Shown: positions 44,083 through 54,024, counted from the first letter of the stretch. The stretch is DNA of 64,000 nucleotides from Stakelama portus (GCF_003171655.1 NZ_QFZL01000001.1:620001-684000); one strand, 5' to 3'. Notes: generated from the letters alone by a model not told the origin. A program made the numbers and translations.

Positions 44083-45492
44083 GTGGGTTTTGAGCTTGTG
44101 ATCGTCGGCGGCGTTGCGCTGCTCCTCGGGTTGGGGCTCGGCTGGTTTCTCGGCGGTCGCGGCGCAAGCGACCTGCGCGCCGATCGCGACCGCTACGAAC
44201 GCGATTTCAAGGCTGCGATCATCGATCTGGCTGCGGCGGAGGAGCGCGCCAAGGAAGTGGCGCCGCTGCGCGAGGAAGCTGCCATGTTGCGCGACGAACG
44301 CGATGTCGCACGCACCGAACTGGCGACGCTGAAAGCACAGGCCGGGGCATTCGAGGAGCGGCTGGCCGAATTCAAGGGCGCGCGCGAAGTGATGGCGGGC
44401 CAGTTCCGCGAACTCGCCGGACAGATGCTCGGCGAGGCGCAGAAGAGCTTCCTCGAACGCGCCGAGGAGCGGTTCCACCAGAGCGGCGAAAAGAACGAGG
44501 CGAAGCTCAAATCGCTGCTCCAGCCAGTCGAAGCGACGCTCAAACGCTATGAGGACGGGCTCAATCGCGTCGAAAAGGAGCGCAACGACAGCTATGGCCA
44601 GTTGCGCGAAGCGGTCGCGGCGGTGCACGCGAGCATGGCCGAAACGCGCGGCGAAACCGCCAAATTGGTCAACGCGCTGCGCGCCGCGCCGAAAACGCGC
44701 GGGCGCTGGGGCGAACAGCAGTTTCGCAACCTGATCGAACTCGCCGGGCTCGACGGCCATGTCGATTTCCAGCCCGAAGTTTCGGTTTCGACCGAGGATG
44801 GCCATCTGCGCCCCGACTTCATCATCCGCCTGCCGGGCGACCAGCAGCTGATCGTCGACGTCAAATGCGCGCTCGAAGGCTATTTGCAGGCGGCCGAGGC
44901 GACCAGCGCCGAAGCACGCGAGGCGGCGATGCTCGCCCATGCCCGCGCCGTGCGCAATCACGCCGATCAACTGGGGCGCAAGGCCTATTGGAGCCAGTTC
45001 GAAAAGGCGCCCGATTTCGTCATCATGTATATTCCGGGCGACAATTTCCTGTCCGCCGCGCTCGAAGCGGACATGGAGCTGTGGGAACGCGCCGCGCGCA
45101 ACCGCGTGATCATCGCCGGACCCTCGGCCTTCCTGCCGCTCGCGCGCACCGTCGCGGCGATGTGGCGCCAGCAGAAGCTGACCGAGGATGCGCAGGAAGT
45201 CGGACGGCTCGGCAAGGAAATGTATGAGCGGCTCGCGACCGCGCAAAAGCATCTCAGCCGGGTCGGCGGCGGGCTCAATTCGGCGGTCGACAATTACAAC
45301 AAGTTCGTCGCAAGCTTCGAAGGGCGCGTGCTGGTGTCGGCACGCCGGTTCGAAGCGCTCAATGTCGACACCGGCGCGGCGAAGCTGGAAAGCGTCGATC
45401 CGGTCGATGTCGTCGCGCGTGCGCCGCAAGTCGAGTTGCTGACGGCGAACGAAGCGACCGAAGTTGCGCTGGAGGAAAGCGACAGCGACTGA
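44083..45492 (+). CDS. rmuC: DNA recombination protein RmuC
   Basis: 469 residues from GTG 44083 (GGGAGAAATCC upstream). N-terminal membrane anchor VIVGGVALLLGLGLGWFLGG, long coiled coil (about 30-190, ERAKEVAPLREEAAMLRDERDVARTELATL), then the RmuC core: KTRGRWGEQQFRNLIELAGLDGHVDFQPE, LRPDFIIRLPGDQQLIVDVKCALEGYLQA, YWSQFEKAPDFVIMYIPGDNF. The core has a PD-(D/E)XK-like layout (Asp...Val-Asp-Val-Lys). It limits inversions at short repeats in E. coli. The LexA box suggests SOS control here. Confidence 0.95.
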   Translation: MGFELVIVGGVALLLGLGLGWFLGGRGASDLRADRDRYERDFKAAIIDLAAAEERAKEVAPLREEAAMLRDERDVARTELATLKAQAGAFEERLAEFKGAREVMAGQFRELAGQMLGEAQKSFLERAEERFHQSGEKNEAKLKSLLQPVEATLKRYEDGLNRVEKERNDSYGQLREAVAAVHASMAETRGETAKLVNALRAAPKTRGRWGEQQFRNLIELAGLDGHVDFQPEVSVSTEDGHLRPDFIIRLPGDQQLIVDVKCALEGYLQAAEATSAEAREAAMLAHARAVRNHADQLGRKAYWSQFEKAPDFVIMYIPGDNFLSAALEADMELWERAARNRVIIAGPSAFLPLARTVAAMWRQQKLTEDAQEVGRLGKEMYERLATAQKHLSRVGGGLNSAVDNYNKFVASFEGRVLVSARRFEALNVDTGAAKLESVDPVDVVARAPQVELLTANEATEVALEESDSD

Positions 45493-45518
45493 GCAGGCGT
45501 TGTTTGGGGGAGGGACCG

Positions 45519-46226
45519 ATGAAGAGAGTGATCGTTGCGTTGGCGCTGTTGCTTGCGGCCATGCCGCTCGCGATTTCGACGGCGGCCGCCCAGTCGGACC
45601 CGCACGAGCAGATGCAGCGTATTTTGCAGGAGGCGCTTGGCCAGCTTCGCGCAGGCCAGCCGGCAAAGGCGGTTGAACTGGTCGATCCAGTCCTCGCGCG
45701 CTTCGATGCCGACTATGGCGACGAAAAGCGGCATCTCTATTGCGGCGAAACGCAGCAACTCGCGATCATCTACGCCGCCATGAATGCGCAAGACGATGAC
45801 CATCGCGACACGCTGGTGCTCGATTCGGGATGGTGTTCGGCGCTCTGGGTCAAGGGGTTTGCGCTGATCGATCTGGGGCGACCGCAGGAAGCACTTTCCT
45901 ATTTTCAGCGCGCGGTCGATCTTTCACCATACTACCCGCAATATCTGATCGAGCTCGGCTATAGCTATAAAGAGCTCAAACAATGGGACCAATCGGCCGC
46001 CGCCTATCGTCGGGCAGCCGCTGTCGCGCCGATGGGGTTCGAAGGCGACCAGCTCAACGCCTGGTATCGCCGCGCATGGTATGGCGAGGCGTTCGCCTAT
46101 ATCGAGCAAGGCCGCTGGGCCGAAGCCGAGGCATTGCTGCGCAAATGCCTTGAGGTCGCGCCGGGCGATCAGAAAGTGCTCAGCGAACTGCAATATATCG
46201 CCGACAATCGCGACGACGGGAAATAA
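45519..46226 (+). CDS. Secreted tetratricopeptide-repeat protein
   Basis: 235 residues from ATG 45519 with a GGGGGAGGG ribosome site. Signal peptide MKRVIVALALLLAAMPLAISTAAAQS. TPR motifs at about 105-140 (ALWVKGFALIDLGRPQEALSYFQRAVDLSPYYPQ), 140-165 (LIELGYSYKELKQWDQSAAAYRRAAAVAP) and 190-225 (RAWYGEAFAYIEQGRWAEAEALLRKCLEVAPGD). Protein-protein interaction scaffold in the periplasm; partner unknown. Follows rmuC by 26 bases and may share its SOS promoter by read-through. Confidence 0.85.
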   Translation: MKRVIVALALLLAAMPLAISTAAAQSDPHEQMQRILQEALGQLRAGQPAKAVELVDPVLARFDADYGDEKRHLYCGETQQLAIIYAAMNAQDDDHRDTLVLDSGWCSALWVKGFALIDLGRPQEALSYFQRAVDLSPYYPQYLIELGYSYKELKQWDQSAAAYRRAAAVAPMGFEGDQLNAWYRRAWYGEAFAYIEQGRWAEAEALLRKCLEVAPGDQKVLSELQYIADNRDDGK

Positions 46227-46229
46227 CGC

Positions 46230-46997
46230 TCAGCGCATCGGTCGCGGGGCAGGGGCGATCGGGCGCAGCACGATCGTCCGGCCATCGGGCGCGGTGAGGA
46301 TCAGTTGCTCCGCCGCGTTCATACGGTGCGTCAGCGGCTGTCCCAGCAGTGTCGAAAGCGTGTTTTCGCGGCCCATCAACGGGCCGGGGCACGCCATTCG
46401 CGTGCTGACCAGCGCGCCGGTCACCAGCCTGTCCTCGGCAAAGCGGAAGCTGCCGGCCATGCGATTGCAACCCGCACTTGCCGCAATCCGTCCTTCGCGA
46501 AATTCCATGGTGGCGCGTTCATCGTCGATCGGTTGGCCGGCCAGGGCAATGATCTGCCATTTGCCGTCGAGGATCGCGGTGGCGTCAGCGGCGGTTTCCG
46601 CGTCGATCGGCGCTCCGCCGCACCCTTCATACCGAACCCGTTCGGCAATGACTCGCACCGTGTCGGGATAGGGACGGTCGCTCATCCCGTCGCTACATGT
46701 GCGGCCGCTATACACCATCACCATCAGCCCCGGCGTGCGGAACACCTCGCCGCCCGGCGCGATCAGCGGCGCGGGCCGGTCGCGCACGACCGGTGCGTGA
46801 TCGGGGCGCTCGAACCGGATCGTCTTGTGATCCATCGTCAGCGACCAGAAGGGTTCGGTGCCCAGCGCGTGATAGGACGCTGCCGTATCGGCCGGCACCG
46901 TGTCGGGCGTCTGCGCCGTGCCGGAGGGAGTCGTGGCGCATCCTGCGGCGATCAGGGCAACGAAGGATACAGCAATCAGGGACGGGCGTGGCAACAT
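46230..46997 (-). CDS. META/HslJ-domain lipoprotein
   Basis: 255 residues. Lipobox IAAGC after a 19-residue signal. The first half (YHALGTEPFWSLTMDHKTIRFERPD, VMVYSGRTCSDGMSDRPYPDTVRV) is the COG3650-type membrane-protein domain, the second (LDGKWQIIALAGQPIDDERATMEFREGRIAASAGCNRMAGSFRF, STRMACPGPLMGRENTLSTLLGQP) the META domain found in HslJ. Such proteins are linked to heat or drug tolerance but have no known biochemical role. Confidence 0.88.
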   Translation of the reverse strand: MLPRPSLIAVSFVALIAAGCATTPSGTAQTPDTVPADTAASYHALGTEPFWSLTMDHKTIRFERPDHAPVVRDRPAPLIAPGGEVFRTPGLMVMVYSGRTCSDGMSDRPYPDTVRVIAERVRYEGCGGAPIDAETAADATAILDGKWQIIALAGQPIDDERATMEFREGRIAASAGCNRMAGSFRFAEDRLVTGALVSTRMACPGPLMGRENTLSTLLGQPLTHRMNAAEQLILTAPDGRTIVLRPIAPAPRPMR

Positions 46998-47057
46998 GAT
47001 ATTCCTCTCTTGCGCCGTGCTGGCGCCTGCCGGCTGAATGCCCGATGACCGGGAGGA

Positions 47058-47858
47058 TCAGCCGCGTTGCGCGTCGAGCACCTGATACGCCATCACGGCA
47101 GTCGCGACTGCGGCGTTCAGGCTGTCGGCCTTGCCCAGCATCGGGATCTTCACCAGCACATCGCATGCCGCGGCCATATGTTCCGGCATCCCCTGTGCCT
47201 CATTGCCCGTGAGGAGGAAGGTCGGCGCGGGATAGGCGGGGGCGCGATAATCCTGATCGGTGTCGAGGCTCAGGCCGACCAGCTGCCCCGGCCCGGCGCG
47301 CAGCCATGCGTGGAAATCCTCCCACCGCGCCCGCGCCACCGGCACGGTGAACAGCGCCCCCATGCTCGCGCGCACCGCCTCCACCGAAAACGGATCGACG
47401 CAATCGTCGATCAGGATCAGGCCGCCCGCGCCGATTGCATCGCCGGTGCGCAGGATCGTGCCCAGATTGCCCGGATCGCGCAGCCGTTCGGCGACCAGCC
47501 AGATGCCCGCGCCGGTCCGGTCGAGATCGGACAGCTCCACCGTGAATTCGGGATAGACGCCGACGACCGCCCCGGGATTGTCCTTGCCCGACAGTTTGGA
47601 AAGGATGTCGGCATTGGTCTCGATCGCTTCGCCGCCGGCGGCTTCGGTTTCGGCGATCAGCGCCTGCGCCAGCGGATGCTGCGCGCTGTCCCTCGCGAAG
47701 AAGAGATAGGCGGGCAGGCGGCCGGCCTCGCGCGCTTCGGTCAGGATGCGCAGCCCTTCGGCCAGGAACAGCCCTTCCTCGCGCCGATGCCGTTTGTCGC
47801 GCAGATTGCGCATGCGTTTGACGAGCGGATTGGAAAAGGCGGTTATTTCGCGGGCCAT
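47058..47858 (-). CDS. SpoU/TrmH family RNA 2'-O-methyltransferase
   Basis: 266 residues from ATG 47858. N-terminal substrate-binding part (ITAFSNPLVKRMRNLRDKRHRREEGLFLAEGLRIL) and C-terminal SPOUT knot with LVAERLRDPGNLGTILRTGDAIGAGGLILIDDCVDPFSVEAVRASMGALF and LLTGNEAQGMPEHMAAACDVLVKIPMLGKADSLNAAVATAVMAYQVL. These are motifs 1-3 of the trefoil-knot 2'-O-ribose methylases acting on rRNA or tRNA. The target nucleotide cannot be told. 58 bases downstream of the HPr gene on the same strand. Confidence 0.92.
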   Translation of the reverse strand: MAREITAFSNPLVKRMRNLRDKRHRREEGLFLAEGLRILTEAREAGRLPAYLFFARDSAQHPLAQALIAETEAAGGEAIETNADILSKLSGKDNPGAVVGVYPEFTVELSDLDRTGAGIWLVAERLRDPGNLGTILRTGDAIGAGGLILIDDCVDPFSVEAVRASMGALFTVPVARARWEDFHAWLRAGPGQLVGLSLDTDQDYRAPAYPAPTFLLTGNEAQGMPEHMAAACDVLVKIPMLGKADSLNAAVATAVMAYQVLDAQRG

Positions 47859-47916
47859 GCCCGCTCCTTGGCGAAAGCGGCGATATTGGGCAAGTCGCGG
47901 CGCGACGCCGTGTCGA

Positions 47917-48189
47917 TCAGTCCTCGCCGAAGCGATCCTCGACCAGCTGCGCCAGCGCGGCCACCGCATCCTCGGCTCCGTCACCCTGCGCGCGGATGAC
48001 GATCGAATCGCCCATCGCCGCGCCCAGCATCATCAGCCCCATGATCGAAGTGGCGGTGACGCAGGACCCGTCCTTTTCGACGGTCAGTTGCACCGATTGC
48101 GTCGCTGCGAGAGTCACGAACTTGGCACTGGCGCGGGCATGAAGTCCCCGGCGATTCTCGATCCGGACGGTTCGCGACGCTTCGCTCAT
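47917..48189 (-). CDS. ptsH: HPr-type phosphocarrier protein
   Basis: 90 residues. His17 in RRGLHARASAKFV is the phosphoacceptor from Enzyme I, and Ser48 in TATSIMGLMMLGAAMGD is the site for HprK kinase. Its stop-proximal neighbours include EIIA(Man) (4-base overlap upstream) and HprK further up, so it belongs to a regulatory PTS without sugar transporters. Enzyme I is not in view. Confidence 0.93.
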   Translation of the reverse strand: MSEASRTVRIENRRGLHARASAKFVTLAATQSVQLTVEKDGSCVTATSIMGLMMLGAAMGDSIVIRAQGDGAEDAVAALAQLVEDRFGED

Positions 48190-48593
48190 GCAGCTGCCTC
48201 GCCAAGCACTTCGGAAGCGACGGTGATATATTTCTTGCCCGCTTCGCGCGCTGCGGCAACGGCTTCGCTGACATTCATCGCCTTGCGCGCGCCGCCCAAG
48301 CGGATCAGCATCGGCAGGTTGACCCCCGCAATCACTTCGATCCGGCCGGTTTCCATCAGCGAAATCGCCAGATTGGAAGGCGTGCCGCCGAACAGATCGG
48401 TAAGCAGAATCACGCCCTTGCCGGTATCGACGGCCTTGATTGCCTTGTCGATATCGGTGCGGCGTTCCTCCATATCGTCTTCCGGCCCGATGCAGATGGT
48501 TTCGATCTGCTCCTGCGGACCGATCACATGCTCCATGGCAGTAACGAATTCTGCTGCGAGGCGGCCGTGCGTAACAAGTACGAGCCCGATCAT
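48186..48593 (-). CDS. PTS IIA component, mannose family (regulatory)
   Basis: 135 residues from ATG 48593; an upstream ATG at 48608 would add five residues and overlap rapZ. His9 in MIGLVLVTHGRLAAE is the phosphohistidine; LLTDLFGGTPSNLAISLM and VIAGVNLPMLIRL are typical of EIIA(Man/ManX). No IIB, IIC or IID partners, as in the incomplete PTS of rhizobia and other alphaproteobacteria where it acts as a regulator. Overlaps ptsH by 4 bases. Confidence 0.92.
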   Translation of the reverse strand: MIGLVLVTHGRLAAEFVTAMEHVIGPQEQIETICIGPEDDMEERRTDIDKAIKAVDTGKGVILLTDLFGGTPSNLAISLMETGRIEVIAGVNLPMLIRLGGARKAMNVSEAVAAAREAGKKYITVASEVLGEAAA

Positions 48594-48600
48594 CCTGTCA

Positions 48601-49533
48601 TCATCCAATTGCCGGCGCCGCTGGCTGCTGTTCGAGCGAGTCCTGCGGCGCGGTCTGCAGATCCCGATGCGTCACCGTGGGCGAAAAACCTTCCTCACGC
48701 AACCGGCGCGCCATCCGTTCGGCGACATGAACCGAACGGTGTCTGCCTCCGGTACAGCCAAAGCCGATGGTGACATAGGCCTTGCCTTCCGCCTGATAGC
48801 GCGGAAGCAGCAACAGCAGCAGCGATTCGATCTGCGTCATCGCCGCAGCATAGGCCACGTCTTCTTCAATATAGGCGGAAACATCGGCATCCTGGCCGGT
48901 TCCCGGGCGCAATTCCTCCACCCAGTGCGGATTGCGCAGGAAACGCATGTCGAACACCAGATCGGCGTTGCGCGGAACGCCCCGCGAAAAGCCGAACGAC
49001 ATGACCGAAATCGTTGTCTGTCCGGTGCCGTCGATCGAAAATGTCTGCCGGATCTGTTGCGCCAGTTCGTTCGCCGTCAGGTTGGTCGTGTCGACCAGCC
49101 GGTTGGCCCAGCGCCGCAGCGGCATCAGCAGATCGCGCTCGCGCCCGATTCCGTCATGGGCGGGCCGGTCCTGAGCCAGCGGATGGCGGCGCCGCGTTTC
49201 GGAATAGCGGCGCTCCAGCTCGCTGCCCGCGCAATCGAGGAACAACATGCCGATGTCATGGCCATGTTCCTCGCGCAGCCGCTTGATCCGGCGGACGATG
49301 CTCTCGCCGTCGAAACCGCGGGTGCGCGCGCCGATGCCGATCGCCATCGGGCGATCATCGTCGCTTTCGGTACCTTCGGGCAGCGGCGTGTCGAGCAACC
49401 GATTGAGCAGCAGCAGCGGCAGATTGTCGACCACTTCCCAGCCCAGATCCTCCAGCGTGCGCAGCACGGTCGATTTGCCCGCGCCGGACATGCCGGTGAC
49501 CAGCAGGATGTTCTTGGGGCGCCGCTTGATCAC
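48601..49533 (-). CDS. rapZ: RNase adapter protein RapZ
   Basis: 310 residues from GTG 49533. Walker A VTGMSGAGKST (14-22), Walker B-like region MLFLDCAGSELERRYSETRRRHPL, and the C-terminal RNA-binding part VMSFGFSRGVPRNADLVFDMRFLRNP, VTIGFGCTGGRHRSVHVAERMARRL. In enteric bacteria it binds GlmZ-type sRNA and guides RNase E; the target in alphaproteobacteria is unclear. Here it sits inside the PTS unit between hprK (GTGA overlap) and EIIA. Confidence 0.95.
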   Translation of the reverse strand: MIKRRPKNILLVTGMSGAGKSTVLRTLEDLGWEVVDNLPLLLLNRLLDTPLPEGTESDDDRPMAIGIGARTRGFDGESIVRRIKRLREEHGHDIGMLFLDCAGSELERRYSETRRRHPLAQDRPAHDGIGRERDLLMPLRRWANRLVDTTNLTANELAQQIRQTFSIDGTGQTTISVMSFGFSRGVPRNADLVFDMRFLRNPHWVEELRPGTGQDADVSAYIEEDVAYAAAMTQIESLLLLLLPRYQAEGKAYVTIGFGCTGGRHRSVHVAERMARRLREEGFSPTVTHRDLQTAPQDSLEQQPAAPAIG

Positions 49534-49961
49534 GCTGCGATTGCCCTCGCCAGCGCATATTCGACCTTGAGCGGCGCGGAAGCCTCCAGCGCGGCGAGCG
49601 TCAGCGACGGAATGGCCACGCCTGCGATTTGCCGCGTTCCGAATCCGTCGGGCAGCCGCGGCGGCTCGGCGGCGATCGCGATATGAAGTCCCACGCTCAC
49701 ATGTGTTTCATAGGATATTTCGACGATTCCGACACCGCGAACTTCGATCTTTCCGGCGATCGTATCGGGCGGCGAGGCGAACAATCGGCCTTCGCGGCGA
49801 ACACAGGTCGTATAGTCGTCGGAAACCAGAGCTGCCCCGCGATCGATCAGCCGCAGCGCCAGATCGGACTTGCCCGCGCCCGACGGTCCTTCGATCAGCA
49901 CGGCATGGCCGCCGATCGCGACACAGGATGCGTGCAGCGTTTCGGTCGACAATTCGGTCAC
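49530..49961 (-). CDS. hprK: Short HPr kinase/phosphorylase
   Basis: 143 residues from GTG 49961, coupled by 4-base overlaps to chvG upstream and rapZ downstream. Only the C-terminal catalytic domain of HprK is present: Walker A IEGPSGAGKSD (23-33), the SDD motif LVSDDYT, and VRGVGIVEISY. The lacking N-terminal domain is normal for alphaproteobacteria. Phosphorylates HPr on Ser48, linking metabolic state to the PTS relay and, in rhizobia, to ChvGI signalling. Confidence 0.93.
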   Translation of the reverse strand: MTELSTETLHASCVAIGGHAVLIEGPSGAGKSDLALRLIDRGAALVSDDYTTCVRREGRLFASPPDTIAGKIEVRGVGIVEISYETHVSVGLHIAIAAEPPRLPDGFGTRQIAGVAIPSLTLAALEASAPLKVEYALARAIAA

Positions 49962-51529
49962 GCGAAATTCCCCTCCGCCCGTCCCGCGCCCGCGATCGGC
50001 AATCGCACCACGAACCGCGCGCCGCCCAGGCGATCCTCACGCGATTCGACATGGATGCTGCCCTGATGCCCTTCGACGATGGTGCGCGCGATGGCAAGGC
50101 CGAGCCCCGAATGCTGGCCAAAGGCTTCCTCGCGCGGGCGCACCGAATGGAATCGGCGAAAGATCGATTCGCGCGCTTCCTCGGGCACGCCGGGCCCTTC
50201 GTCCTCGACGCGGACGATCGCCATGCCGGCTTCGGTGCCGATCGAAATCGTGATCAGCCCGCCGGCGGGGGAAAAGGAAATGGCGTTTTCGATCAGATTG
50301 TCGAACACGCGCTCCAGCCGCACGCCTTCGCCCAGGATTGTAACCGGACCGCCGGTCTGGCGGTCGACCATGATGCGTACATCGTTGGGCATGCCGCGCT
50401 GGGTGCGCTGATCGACCAGCGCCTGGATGACGGCGTCGAGCTCCAGCGGTTCGAACGTCGCACGGCTGAGCTGCGCATCGAGCCGCGACGCATCGGAAAT
50501 ATCGGTGATCAGCCGGTCGAGTCGCTGCACATCGTCGCGGATGATCGCGATCAGCTGCGCCTGAAGATCGGGGTCCTTGACGTTGCCAAGCCCCTCGACC
50601 GCCGAACGCAGCGATGCCAGCGGGTTCTTGAGCTCATGCGCCAGATCGGCGGCAAAGGCTTCGGTCGCGTCGATCCGCGCGCGCAGCGCCTGAGTCATGT
50701 CGGATATCGCGCGGGCGAGCGATCCGATCTCGTCGCGGCGGCTGGGCAGGCGCGGGACGACGACTTCGCGCGCACGCCCCAGCCGCACCCGCACTGCCGC
50801 GCGTGCCAGCCGGCGCAGCGGCCGGACGATGGTGCGGGCCAGAAACAGCGACAACAGGATCGAAACCAGCGTGACGATGCCCAGCACGACGCCCAGCCGA
50901 TAGCGTTCGGCGCGGACCGTGGTGGTGATGTCGCGCGCATTGACGGTCGTCATCACCACGCCCAGCCCGGTGATCGGCGCGGCGGCAGTGATCACCGGCG
51001 TGCGATCGGGCGCGCGCCATACGGTGGCGGGCGTGCCATGCGTCGCCAGCGCGGTGCGGACATCGGGCCATTCCAGCCCTTCCTCCGGCCCCTGTTCGCG
51101 ATATTGCGGGGCGCGTTCGGCGCCCGCGACGCGGTCGATCACGGCGTCGAGGAACCGGGCAATCGTCTGGCCCATCGGATCCTTGTCGGGATCGCGCAGC
51201 ACGACGTTGCGCAGCCCCAGTTCGCGGCTGTCGGAAATCAGCTTGCCGGTTTCGTCGTACAGGCGGATGCGCGATCCGGTATCGCGCGCGAGGCTGAGCA
51301 CCAGCAGGTCACGGCGCTCGCTGGTCGCCGATGCCAGCGATTGCGCGAGCAACCGCACTTCGCGTCCCGCCTGCGCCACACGGCTGTCGACGATTCGGCT
51401 GCGGAAACTGTCGAGATAGGAAAAACCGCCCGCCAGCAGCGCCAGCGCGAAGATGTTGAGCGCCAGGATTCGCGTCGTCAGGCTGACCCGGCTCGACCAG
51501 CGAAGCGCAAGCTCCGGGTCTTCATTCAT
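49958..51529 (-). CDS. chvG: Stimulus-sensing histidine kinase ChvG
   Basis: 523 residues from ATG 51529, which overlaps the chvI end by 8 bases. Helix 1 ([19 protein letters not shown], 21-39), periplasmic sensor (about 40-205), helix 2 ([21 protein letters not shown]), HAMP, phosphoacceptor His298 in [17 protein letters not shown]-box [14 protein letters not shown], and G-boxes [11 protein letters not shown] and [16 protein letters not shown]. Homologue of ChvG/ExoS, which senses acidity and envelope stress. Unlike the kinase at 1-1100, all catalytic boxes are intact. Confidence 0.95.
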   Translation of the reverse strand: MNEDPELALRWSSRVSLTTRILALNIFALALLAGGFSYLDSFRSRIVDSRVAQAGREVRLLAQSLASATSERRDLLVLSLARDTGSRIRLYDETGKLISDSRELGLRNVVLRDPDKDPMGQTIARFLDAVIDRVAGAERAPQYREQGPEEGLEWPDVRTALATHGTPATVWRAPDRTPVITAAAPITGLGVVMTTVNARDITTTVRAERYRLGVVLGIVTLVSILLSLFLARTIVRPLRRLARAAVRVRLGRAREVVVPRLPSRRDEIGSLARAISDMTQALRARIDATEAFAADLAHELKNPLASLRSAVEGLGNVKDPDLQAQLIAIIRDDVQRLDRLITDISDASRLDAQLSRATFEPLELDAVIQALVDQRTQRGMPNDVRIMVDRQTGGPVTILGEGVRLERVFDNLIENAISFSPAGGLITISIGTEAGMAIVRVEDEGPGVPEEARESIFRRFHSVRPREEAFGQHSGLGLAIARTIVEGHQGSIHVESREDRLGGARFVVRLPIAGAGRAEGNFA

Positions 51530-52229
51530 CCGAGAATCGATATCCCGCGCCATAAAGCGTTTCGATCGCGTCGAATTCATTGTCGACCTGGCGGAATTTG
51601 CGACGGACGCGCTTGATATGGCTGTCGATGGTGCGGTCGTCGACGTAGATATCGTCCTGATAGGCCGCGTCCATCAACTGGTTGCGCGTCTTGACGATGC
51701 CCGGCCGCTGGGCGAGCGTTTCCAGGATCAGGAATTCGGTGACGGTCAGCGTGACGTTCTTGCCGCCCCAGGTGACGCGGTGCCGCGCCGGGTCCATCGT
51801 CAGCCGCCCGCGTTCCAGCACCGGTGCGGTTTCGCCGCCGCTTTCCTCGCCGCTCGGTTGCAGCACCTCTGTACGGCGCAGGATCGCGCGGATGCGCGCG
51901 ATCAGCAGCCGCTGGCTGAACGGTTTGGCGATATAATCGTCCGCGCCCATCGCCAGCCCCAGCGCCTCGTCCAGCTCATCGTCCTTCGAAGTGAGGAAGA
52001 TGACCGGGATCGCGCTCTTTTCACGCAGGCGGCGGAGCAGTTCGAGCCCGTCGAGCTTGGGCATCTTGATGTCGAGCACCGCCAGATCGGGCGGATTGTC
52101 GATCAATGCCTTCAGCGCGCTTTCGCCGTCCGAATATACGCGAGTCAGAAACCCTTCGGTCTGAAGGGCGATCGAAACCGAAGTCAGAATGTTCCGATCG
52201 TCGTCAACAAGCGCGATGGTTGCAGTCAT
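51522..52229 (-). CDS. chvI: Response regulator ChvI (OmpR family)
   Basis: 235 residues. Receiver domain with acidic pocket VDDDRN (9-11), phosphoacceptor Asp53 in [12 protein letters not shown], Thr/Ser in FLTSKDD and Lys in IAKPFSQ; OmpR-type winged helix at about 135-235 ([50 protein letters not shown]). First gene of the chvI-chvG-hprK-rapZ-EIIA-ptsH run. Divergent from pckA, as in rhizobia. Confidence 0.95.
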   Translation of the reverse strand: MTATIALVDDDRNILTSVSIALQTEGFLTRVYSDGESALKALIDNPPDLAVLDIKMPKLDGLELLRRLREKSAIPVIFLTSKDDELDEALGLAMGADDYIAKPFSQRLLIARIRAILRRTEVLQPSGEESGGETAPVLERGRLTMDPARHRVTWGGKNVTLTVTEFLILETLAQRPGIVKTRNQLMDAAYQDDIYVDDRTIDSHIKRVRRKFRQVDNEFDAIETLYGAGYRFSDE

Positions 52230-52297
52230 GCTTTTCCGGATAGCTCCTTTGGGCCGGTCTCTCGGTTAGACGAAAGTTTCGACACGCTCAATCGCAT

Positions 52298-52309
52298 GTA
52301 ACCGGTTAC
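52298..52309. promoter_or_regulatory. GTAACCGGTTAC palindrome between chvI and pckA
   Basis: Perfect 12-bp palindrome with central AACCGGTT, the kind of operator recognised by many alphaproteobacterial LacI-family sugar regulators. It lies 104 bases before the pckA TTG and 68 bases before chvI ATG. No LacI-family gene is in the window. Could control gluconeogenic pckA. Confidence 0.4.
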
Positions 52310-52413
52310 CTGTTTGACGGGCAGTATCCGGCTGTCTTAGGCGAGATGGGAAACACCGCGCGCCGCTACGGGTTCCGGCATTGCGCGGCGGAGTACGCAC
52401 AAGGGAGGGCTGA

Positions 52414-54024
52414 TTGACGACGCGCACACCGGTCAGGGATCTCGGCGCCCAGGGTATCGAAACCCGGGCAGAGCTTTTCTGGAATCTTGAGACCGCTCCG
52501 CTGGTCGAAAAGGCCGTTTCGCGAGGCGAGGGCATGCTGGCCAAGGATGGGCCGCTGGTCGTGACCACCGGCAAGCATACCGGCCGTTCGGCGAGCGACA
52601 AGTTCATCGTCCGCGATGCCGAGACCGAGGACAGCGTCTGGTGGGGCAAGGTCAACAAGGCCATGGCGCCCGACGCCTTTGCCGCGCTCAAGGCCGATTT
52701 CCTTGCCGCGCTTAAGGACAAGGACGCGCTGTTCGTTCAGGATCTCTATGGCGGTTCGCAGCCGGAACATCGCGTGCGCGTGCGCATCATCAACGAACTT
52801 GCCTGGCACAATCTGTTCATCCGCACGATGCTGGTGCGGCCCGATGCGGGGGATCTGGCCGGGTTCGACCCGGAATATACGATCATCGATCTGCCCAGCT
52901 TCAAGGCGGACCCGGCACGCCATGGCTGCCGCAGCGAGACCGTGATCGCGGTCAATTTCAGCGAAAAGATGATCCTGATCGGCGGCACCGCCTATGCCGG
53001 CGAAATGAAGAAGAGCGTGTTCGGCCTGCTCAACTATCTGTTGCCGGTCGATGGCATCATGCCGATGCATTGTTCGGCCAATATCGGGTCGAAGGGCGAT
53101 ACGGCGATCTTCTTTGGCCTGTCGGGCACGGGCAAGACGACGCTGTCGGCCGATGCCAGCCGCACGCTGATCGGCGACGACGAACATGGCTGGTCGGACA
53201 CGGCGGTCTTCAATTTCGAAGGCGGCTGCTATGCCAAGATGATCAAGCTGTCGGCGGAGGCCGAGCCGGAAATCTATGCGACGACCAAACGGTTCGGCAC
53301 GGTGCTCGAAAATGTCGTGATGGACGCGGAAACGCGGACGCTCGACCTCGACGACAACAGCCTCGCCGAAAACAGCCGCGGTGCCTATCCGATCGATTTC
53401 ATCCCCAATTGTTCGGAAAAGAACATGGGGCCGGTGCCGCATAATGTGATCATGCTGACCGCCGATGCGTTCGGCGTGCTGCCGCCGATCGCGAAGCTGA
53501 CACCCGATCAGGCAATGTATCACTTCCTGTCGGGCTATACGGCGAAGGTGGCGGGCACCGAAATCGGCGTGACCGAGCCCGAAGCCACTTTCTCGACCTG
53601 TTTCGGGGCGCCGTTCATGCCGCGTCACCCGTCGGTCTATGGCAATCTGCTCAAGGAACGGATCGCCAAGGGCGGCGTCAATTGCTGGCTGGTCAACACC
53701 GGCTGGAGCGGCGGCAAATATGGCGAAGGCAAGCGCATGCCGATCAAGGCGACGCGTGCTTTGCTCAACGCCGCGCTCGACGGCAGCCTGAACGACGCCG
53801 AATTCCGCACCGACCCCAATTTCGGGTTCGCGGTGCCGGTGAGCGTGCCGGGCGTCGACGCCAATATCCTCGATCCGCGCGAAACCTGGGCGGACAAGGC
53901 GGCCTATGACGCGACGGCGGCGAAGCTGGTCGATCTGTTCAACGAAAATTTCGCCGAATTCGCCGAACATGTCGATGAATCGGTCCGCGCGGCGGCACCG
54001 GGATCGCAGGTTCCGGCCGAATAA
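52414..54024 (+). CDS. pckA: Phosphoenolpyruvate carboxykinase (ATP)
   Basis: 536 residues from TTG 52414, with AAGGGAGGGC 6 bases before it; no ATG lies near the conserved N-terminus. Decarboxylates and phosphorylates oxaloacetate to PEP, the first step of gluconeogenesis. [62 protein letters not shown] (kinase-1a P-loop), DDEHGWSD and [15 protein letters not shown] [13 protein letters not shown] are all present. Divergent from chvI, an arrangement kept in many alphaproteobacteria. Confidence 0.95.
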   Translation: MTTRTPVRDLGAQGIETRAELFWNLETAPLVEKAVSRGEGMLAKDGPLVVTTGKHTGRSASDKFIVRDAETEDSVWWGKVNKAMAPDAFAALKADFLAALKDKDALFVQDLYGGSQPEHRVRVRIINELAWHNLFIRTMLVRPDAGDLAGFDPEYTIIDLPSFKADPARHGCRSETVIAVNFSEKMILIGGTAYAGEMKKSVFGLLNYLLPVDGIMPMHCSANIGSKGDTAIFFGLSGTGKTTLSADASRTLIGDDEHGWSDTAVFNFEGGCYAKMIKLSAEAEPEIYATTKRFGTVLENVVMDAETRTLDLDDNSLAENSRGAYPIDFIPNCSEKNMGPVPHNVIMLTADAFGVLPPIAKLTPDQAMYHFLSGYTAKVAGTEIGVTEPEATFSTCFGAPFMPRHPSVYGNLLKERIAKGGVNCWLVNTGWSGGKYGEGKRMPIKATRALLNAALDGSLNDAEFRTDPNFGFAVPVSVPGVDANILDPRETWADKAAYDATAAKLVDLFNENFAEFAEHVDESVRAAAPGSQVPAE

